Positions 48,915-53,537 of a DNA stretch of 53,537 nt are shown piece after piece. Each line of letters starts with the position of its first letter. The stretch's first letter is position 1. The DNA is from Pseudomonadota bacterium (GTDB lineage: Bacteria > Pseudomonadota > Gammaproteobacteria > Burkholderiales > SG8-39). A program made the translations under genes and the position numbers. Below the pieces are notes generated by a model that saw nothing but the letters and a program-made list of their open reading frames with translations, was not told the origin of the DNA and did no database searches. The stretch covers positions 14,264 to 67,800 of the forward strand of contig JAFEDL010000015.1 in the NCBI GenBank assembly GCA_018241645.1, in the 5' to 3' direction.

Positions 48915-49877
48915 ATGCGTATCAAGGCGTTGCTCGTGGCGGTCCTGCTCGTGGTGTCCGGCGCGGCCCAGGCCCAGGCCTGGCCTACCCGGCCGGTGAA
49001 GATCATCGTGCCCTATCCCCCGGGCGGCGTGACCGACATGTTCTCGCGCGTGCTCGCCGCGCAGCTGCAGGAGTCCTTCGGCCAGCCGTTCCTGGTCGAG
49101 AACAAGCCCGGCGCCAGCCAGATGGTCGGCGCGGTGTACGTCGCCAAGGCGCCGCCGGACGGATACACCCTGTACGTGGGCAGTACCACCAGCCTAGGGA
49201 TGAACGCCTACACGCAGAAGAATATCCAGTACGACCCGGTGAAGGACTTCGCGCCGGTGTCGCTCGCGATGACCATGCCGATGTTCCTGGTGGTGAACCC
49301 CTCCGTCCCGGCCACCAACGTCAGGGAGCTGGTCGCGGTGCTGAAGGCCAACCCGGGCAAGTACAGCTATGCCACCACCGGCAACGGCAGCTCGACGCAC
49401 ATGGCCGGCGAGCTGTTCAAGAAGATGACCGGTACCGAGATGACCGCGATTCCCTACAAGGGCTCGGGGCCGGGCATCGCCGACCTCATCGCGGGGCAGG
49501 TCCAGCTCTCCATCGACCCGGGCGCGTCCTCGCTGCCTTCGGTGAAGTCCGGCAAGCTCCGCGCCCTCGCGGTCACCGGCAAGAAGCGCTTCTCGCTGAT
49601 GCCCGACCTGCCCACGATCGACGAGGCCGGCGTGCCGGGCTACGAATCGGTGATCTGGTTCGGCATCGTGGCCACGGCGGGCACCCCGCCGGCGGTCACC
49701 GCGAAGCTCTCGCACGAGATCGGCCGGATCCTCAGGCTGCCCGCCAACGTGGAAAAGTTCGGCGCGTTCGCCATCGACCTCACGCCCACCACGCCGGAGG
49801 AATTCGGCGCGCTGATCAAGGCCGACGTGGCGAAGTGGGCCAAGGAGCTGGGCGAAGCGGGCATCAAGCCGGAGTAG
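48915..49877 (+). CDS. TctC/Bug-type periplasmic substrate-binding protein
   Basis: A 320-residue Bug-family protein with a signal peptide (MRIKALLVAVLLVVSGAAQ, cleavage after AQA near residue 21). It is followed by WPTRPVKIIVPYPPGGVTDM, FLVENKPGASQMVG, YDPVKDFAPVSLAMT and IPYKGSGPGIADLIAGQV. AAGGAGA, 7 bases before the ATG, is a good ribosome site. It sits between the acyl-CoA dehydrogenase and the second acyl-CoA ligase, so it probably captures the acid that these enzymes activate. No membrane TctA or TctB subunit is present. Confidence 0.95.
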   Translation: MRIKALLVAVLLVVSGAAQAQAWPTRPVKIIVPYPPGGVTDMFSRVLAAQLQESFGQPFLVENKPGASQMVGAVYVAKAPPDGYTLYVGSTTSLGMNAYTQKNIQYDPVKDFAPVSLAMTMPMFLVVNPSVPATNVRELVAVLKANPGKYSYATTGNGSSTHMAGELFKKMTGTEMTAIPYKGSGPGIADLIAGQVQLSIDPGASSLPSVKSGKLRALAVTGKKRFSLMPDLPTIDEAGVPGYESVIWFGIVATAGTPPAVTAKLSHEIGRILRLPANVEKFGAFAIDLTPTTPEEFGALIKADVAKWAKELGEAGIKPE

Positions 49878-49884
49878 CCAGCGC

Positions 49885-51426
49885 ATGAAGTTCGCCTCCT
49901 TCCTCGCCACCCATGCCCGCAACACGCCGGACAAGGACGCGGTCATCTGCGGCGCGGAGCGCCTGACCTTCCGCGAGCTCGACGAGTCTACGAACCGCCT
50001 CGCGAACGCGCTGCGCGACCGGGGCGTGGCGGTGGGCGACCGGGTGGCGATCCAGCTGCACAACACGGTGGAGTTCGTGCGCGCGTTCATGGCGGCCACC
50101 AAGGCGGGCGCCATCTCGGTGCCGGTCAACACGCGCCTCGCGCCGGGCGAGATCGCCTACATCCTCGCCGACTGCGCGCCGAAAGCGGTGTTCTTCTCCG
50201 ACGAGACCCGCGAAATACTCGACAAGGCCGCGGCGGGCGCGAAGGACCTGCTGCGCATCGTCGCGGGCGCGCCGCGCGCAGGCGAGTTCACCGTAGCGCA
50301 GCTGATCGCGGAGGGCGCGCCCGGCACGCCGGCGGTGCCGCCCGAGTTCGACGACAGCATGATCGTCTACACCTCGGGCACCACCGGCAAGCCCAAGGGC
50401 GCGATCCTCACGCAGGCCAATTCGATCATCCCGAACGGCTACCTCAACATGGTGCAGTACGGGGTGTCGCAGGCCGACCGCCAGCTGGTCACCACGCCGC
50501 TGGCGCACCGCACGGGCTTCGCGCGGATGGCCAACATGCTGCTGCACGGGTCCACGCTGGTGGTGATGCCGCGGTTCGACCCGGCGCAGGCCGCGGCGCT
50601 GGTGCGCGGCGAGCGCATCACCGTGATCGGCATCGTGCCCACCGTGGGACGCATGCTGCTGCCCGAGATCGAGGCGCGCCCGGAGGATTTCGCCAGCGTG
50701 AACGTGATGCTGGTGACCGGCGAGGCCTTCCCGCTCGAGGTCAAGCAGCGCATCCACAAGGCGCTGCCGCGCGTGCGGATGTACTCGTTCTTCGCGATGA
50801 CCGAGGTCGGCGGGCTCACGCTGCTCGGCCCGGAGGAGCAGTTCACCCATCCGACCTCCCTGGGACGGCTGAACCCCGGCGCGGAAGTGCGCCTCGTCGA
50901 CGCCTCGGGCAAGGACGTGGCCCCGGGCGAGGTCGGCGAGATGTGGGTGCGCACCGGCGAGCCGGGGCGCTACCTGACGATGCGCTGCTACTTCAACAAG
51001 CCCAAGGAGACCGCCGAGACCATCCGCGACGGCTGGGTAGCCACCGGGGACATGGCGAGGATGGAGGCCGACGGCCACCTCTACATCATGGACCGCAAGA
51101 AGGACATGGTGCTGTCGGGCGGCTACAACATCTATTCCAAGGAAGTGGAGCTGGCGCTGCAGGCGCACCCCGCCGTGCAGGACGCCGCCGTGATCGGCGT
51201 GCCGGACCCGGTGTTCGGCGAGGCGGTGGCCGCGTTCATCGAGCTGCGGCCCGGCGAGCGGGCCAGCGAAGCCGAAATCATCGCGCACTGCCGCGACCGC
51301 ATCGCGGGCTACAAGAAACCCAAGTTCGTGCGTTTCCTTTCGCCGCTGCCGCGCAACAGCACGGGCAAGGTGCAGAAGTTCGAGCTGCGCAAGGCATTCG
51401 CGGGACAACAGGGAGAGGCGCAATGA
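49885..51426 (+). CDS. AMP-forming acyl-CoA synthetase (paralogue B)
   Basis: A 513-residue ANL ligase related throughout to the gene at 46164. Motifs: MIVYTSGTTGKPKGAILTQ, MYSFFAMTEVGGLTLLG, WVATGDMARMEADGHLYIMD and RKKDMVLSGGYNIYSKEVE, and the A10 lysine in NSTGKVQKFELR. ATG at 49885 follows the TctC stop by 7 bases. Differences in the central acyl-binding part (for example QYGVSQADRQLVTTPLAHRTGFARM in place of the paralogue's stretch, residues about 190-215) suggest a different acid substrate. Its stop overlaps the next TctC start (ATGA). Confidence 0.94.
   Translation: MKFASFLATHARNTPDKDAVICGAERLTFRELDESTNRLANALRDRGVAVGDRVAIQLHNTVEFVRAFMAATKAGAISVPVNTRLAPGEIAYILADCAPKAVFFSDETREILDKAAAGAKDLLRIVAGAPRAGEFTVAQLIAEGAPGTPAVPPEFDDSMIVYTSGTTGKPKGAILTQANSIIPNGYLNMVQYGVSQADRQLVTTPLAHRTGFARMANMLLHGSTLVVMPRFDPAQAAALVRGERITVIGIVPTVGRMLLPEIEARPEDFASVNVMLVTGEAFPLEVKQRIHKALPRVRMYSFFAMTEVGGLTLLGPEEQFTHPTSLGRLNPGAEVRLVDASGKDVAPGEVGEMWVRTGEPGRYLTMRCYFNKPKETAETIRDGWVATGDMARMEADGHLYIMDRKKDMVLSGGYNIYSKEVELALQAHPAVQDAAVIGVPDPVFGEAVAAFIELRPGERASEAEIIAHCRDRIAGYKKPKFVRFLSPLPRNSTGKVQKFELRKAFAGQQGEAQ
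50368..50420 (+). repeat. 53-base repeat shared by the two ligase paralogues (copy in B)
   Basis: The partner of 46641-46693 with one mismatch. The same offset links 51091-51143 to 47364-47416. Confidence 0.8.
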
Positions 51427-52388
51427 AGATCGCCCCCGGGCTGGCAGTACTCGCGTTCATGTTCGCGGCCGCGGGGGCAGTCGCGCAGCCGTACCCGTCC
51501 AAGCCGATCCGCATCGTCGCGCCCTTCCCGCCGGGCGGCAGCGCCGATTTCACGGCCCGGGTCATCGCCGAGCACTTCGGCAAGGCCTTCGGCCACCCCG
51601 CGGTGGTGGAGAACGTGCCGGGCGTGGGCGGCGTGATCGCCGCGGAGCGGAACGCCAAGGCTGCGCCGGACGGCTATTCGCTCATCATCGGCTCGACCGG
51701 GATCATGGCGGTCAACGCCAGCCTGCTGAAGAACATTGCCTACGACCCGGCGAAGGACTTCACCCCGGTGTCGCTCGTGATCCGCGTGCCGAGCTACCTC
51801 GTGATCAACCCCAGGGTGCCGGCGAAATCGGTGCAGGAGCTGATCGACTACGCGCGCGCCAACCCGGGCAGGCTCACCTACGCCTCGGCCGGCAACGGCA
51901 CCTCGCAACACACCAATCCGGAACTCTTCAAGAGCATGGCGAAGGTGTTCATCCTGCCGATCACCTACCGCGGCAGTTCGCCGGCGATGGCGGCCCTGAT
52001 GAGCGGCGAGGTGGACATGATGATCGAGCTGGGGCCCACCGCGATCCCGCAGATCAAGGCCGGCCGCATCAAGGCGCTGGGCGCCTCCACCGCCGAGCGC
52101 ACCCGCGCGATGCCCGAGGTGCCGACGATCGCCGAGTCCGGACTGCCCGGGTTCGACGCGTACACCTGGTTCGGCGTGGCCGGCCCGCCCGGCTTGCCAA
52201 GGGATATCGTTGCGAGGCTGCACGCCGAGATCGTCAAGGCGGTGGCGCCGCCCGAGGTGCGCGCGCGGCTCGAGGCCGTCGGCGCCGAGGTCGTCGCCGG
52301 CACGCCGGAAGAATTTGCGGAGTTCCAGAAGAAGGAGGCGGTGAAATGGGCCAAGGTAGTGAAGGACGCGGGAATCAAGCCGGAATGA
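51423..52388 (+). CDS. TctC/Bug-type periplasmic substrate-binding protein
   Basis: A 321-residue Bug-family protein with a signal peptide (MKIAPGLAVLAFMFAAAGA, cleavage after AVA near residue 21). It is followed by YPSKPIRIVAPFPPGGSADF, AVVENVPGVGGVIAAE, YDPAKDFTPVSLVIRV and ITYRGSSPAMAALMSGEV. The tyrosine-arginine in place of the common PYKG hinge may reflect a different ligand. ATG at 51423 overlaps the ligase B stop. The purine-rich GGGAGAGG upstream is its ribosome site. The stop overlaps the next TctC start (ATGA at 52385), so ligase B and both TctC proteins are made together. Confidence 0.95.
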   Translation: MKIAPGLAVLAFMFAAAGAVAQPYPSKPIRIVAPFPPGGSADFTARVIAEHFGKAFGHPAVVENVPGVGGVIAAERNAKAAPDGYSLIIGSTGIMAVNASLLKNIAYDPAKDFTPVSLVIRVPSYLVINPRVPAKSVQELIDYARANPGRLTYASAGNGTSQHTNPELFKSMAKVFILPITYRGSSPAMAALMSGEVDMMIELGPTAIPQIKAGRIKALGASTAERTRAMPEVPTIAESGLPGFDAYTWFGVAGPPGLPRDIVARLHAEIVKAVAPPEVRARLEAVGAEVVAGTPEEFAEFQKKEAVKWAKVVKDAGIKPE

Positions 52389-53344
52389 GCCTGCGCGCGG
52401 GCCTGTTTGCGCTGCTCGCCGCAGTAGCGCTGGGCGCATCGGCGCAGGAGTACCCGGTGAAGCCGGTCAAGGTGATCATGTTCTACGCGCCGGGCGGGCC
52501 GACGGATTTCATCTCCCGCGCGGTGAGCGAGAAGCTGTCGCAGCGGCTCGGGCAGCCCTTCGTGGTCGACTCCAAGCCCGGGGCGAACCTGCGCATCGGC
52601 TCCGAGTTCGTGGCCAAGTCCGCGCCCGACGGCTACACGATCGGCGTGACCGGCGTGCCGCACGCCACCAACCCGGCGCTGTTCCCGAACATGCCGTACG
52701 ACACGCTCAGGGACCTCGCGGGCCTCGCGCACCTGGTGGACGCGCCGCTCGCGCTGTCGGTGCCGGCCGCCTCCCCGGTCAGGAGCGTGGCCGACCTGAT
52801 CGCGCTGGCCAAGGCGAAGCCCGGCGAGGTCACGATCGGCACGGCCGGCAACGGCACCGGCCCGCACCTGGCGATGGAGTTCCTGTTCCTCGTCGCGGGG
52901 GCGAACTACACGCACGTGCCCTACAAGGGCGACGCGCCGGCGGTGGTCGAGCTGCTCGGCGGACGGATCGCGGCCGGCAGCAACACGCTGCAGGCGGTGC
53001 TGCAGCACATCAAGGCCGGGCGCCTGCGCGGGCTGGCGGTAGCGGCGAAGGAGCGCGTCGCCGCCGCGCCCGACATCCCCACGCTGGCCGAGCTCGGCTA
53101 CCCGGACGTGGTGGTGAACACCTGGTTCGGCATGGTGATCCCTTCCGGCGTGCCGAAGGACATCGTCGCCAAGCTCAGCCGCGAGATCAACGCGGTGCTG
53201 GCCCTGCCCGACGTGCGCGAGAAGGTCTTCGCCACCGGCCTCGTGCCGGTCGGCGGCACCCCCGCCGAGTTCGACGCCCACATCAAGCGCGAGATGGAGC
53301 GCTGGGCCCGGGTGATCAAGGCGCGGGGCATCAAGGCCGAGTAG
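52385..53344 (+). CDS. TctC/Bug-type periplasmic substrate-binding protein
   Basis: A 319-residue Bug-family protein with a short signal peptide (MSLRAGLFALLAAVALGAS, cleavage after SAQ near residue 21). It is followed by YPVKPVKVIMFYAPGGPTDF, FVVDSKPGANLRIGSE, PYDTLRDLAGLAHLV and VPYKGDAPAVVELLGGRI. It is not a close copy of the preceding TctC gene, so the pair should recognise different ligands or arose long ago. It ends the ligase B operon, followed by a 78-base gap before the lldD-like gene. Confidence 0.95.
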   Translation: MSLRAGLFALLAAVALGASAQEYPVKPVKVIMFYAPGGPTDFISRAVSEKLSQRLGQPFVVDSKPGANLRIGSEFVAKSAPDGYTIGVTGVPHATNPALFPNMPYDTLRDLAGLAHLVDAPLALSVPAASPVRSVADLIALAKAKPGEVTIGTAGNGTGPHLAMEFLFLVAGANYTHVPYKGDAPAVVELLGGRIAAGSNTLQAVLQHIKAGRLRGLAVAAKERVAAAPDIPTLAELGYPDVVVNTWFGMVIPSGVPKDIVAKLSREINAVLALPDVREKVFATGLVPVGGTPAEFDAHIKREMERWARVIKARGIKAE

Positions 53345-53422
53345 CCGCGGCCGCCGGGTTCGACTTCCCCTCGCTGTTTGCCTTAGGATGGGCGCAGTTT
53401 TCCCATCCTGTCCGGAGACGCC

Positions 53423-53537
53423 ATGCCCCAGCCGATCACCTGCGTAGAGGACCTTCGCGTCCTGCACGAGAAGCGCGTGCCGCGCATGTTCTACGACTAC
53501 GCCGATTCGGGCTCGTGGACCGAGACCACCTACCGCG
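53423..53537 (+). CDS. FMN-dependent alpha-hydroxy-acid dehydrogenase (LldD-like), N-terminal part
   Basis: Only the first 38 residues lie inside the window. The sequence ITCVEDLRVLHEKRVPRM followed by FYDYADSGSWTETTYR is the standard opening of L-lactate dehydrogenase / glycolate oxidase family proteins, in which the Tyr-Asp-Tyr and Trp-Thr contact FMN or the substrate. ATG at 53423 has CCGGAGA as ribosome site. The enzyme would oxidise a 2-hydroxy acid and reduce quinone. Which hydroxy acid is used cannot be told from this fragment. Confidence 0.85.
   Translation, partial: MPQPITCVEDLRVLHEKRVPRMFYDYADSGSWTETTYR

Overview
The window is GC-rich and almost gapless; no intergenic stretch exceeds about 200 bases. 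It looks like a chromosomal segment of a betaproteobacterium. The conserved pmbA / darP(yjgA) / mog block, five orphan TctC(Bug)-type binding proteins, betaproteobacterial-style SDH and qNor genes, and Mto/Mtr-type multiheme cytochromes all point that way. The exact genus cannot be read from the sequence. No rRNA, tRNA, CRISPR array or intact insertion sequence was seen.

Region 1 (1-4580): the end of a TetR-type regulator, an RND adaptor lipoprotein and an RND pump. Region 2 (4662-7743): a cupin, DUF488 and a UDG-like protein run by overlapping genes into sdhC-sdhD-sdhB. This succinate dehydrogenase cluster has no sdhA, and a C-terminal scrap of an fdxA-type ferredoxin follows it. Region 3 (7783-17154): a quinol-dependent nitric oxide reductase and a UvrD-like helicase on the plus strand. 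They converge on a minus-strand electron-conduit operon: monoheme cytochrome c, CymA/NapC tetraheme, decaheme MtrA/MtoA/DmsE type, MtrB/PioB barrel and a hemerythrin. Its organisation matches Mto-type Fe(II)-oxidation or extracellular electron-transfer conduits.

Region 4 (17244-22795): a catalytically dead IS256-type transposase remnant, then rquA (rhodoquinone synthesis) coupled to an NHL-repeat protein and attached to mog-darP, with pmbA divergent. Rhodoquinone, SDH/fumarate reductase, NO reductase and a CymA-like quinol oxidase together suggest a cell that respires in low oxygen.

Region 5 (22848-34122): frnE, then a split Cox-type molybdenum hydroxylase locus. CoxD-CoxE-CoxG maturation genes face the FAD, 2Fe-2S and Mo subunits, followed by a TctC protein, a flavoprotein, an ACMSD-like amidohydrolase and a second CoxG. 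The Mo subunit lacks CO dehydrogenase active-site motifs, so its substrate is unknown. Region 6 (34141-37925): a Rieske oxygenase alpha/beta pair, a divergent LysR regulator and a TctC protein.

Region 7 (37990-53537): the least familiar part. A Tat-less DMSO-reductase-family molybdoenzyme sits beside a fused NrfC-NrfD quinone module. Next come a FlK-type acyl-CoA thioesterase and an acyl-CoA ligase. Divergent from these are a thiolase-fold protein without thiolase catalytic residues, its DUF35 partner, an acyl-CoA ligase, an acyl-CoA dehydrogenase, a TctC protein, a paralogous ligase, two more TctC proteins and the start of an lldD-type gene. Together these look like a CoA-dependent catabolic island for an unidentified organic acid, with several routes for feeding electrons to quinone.
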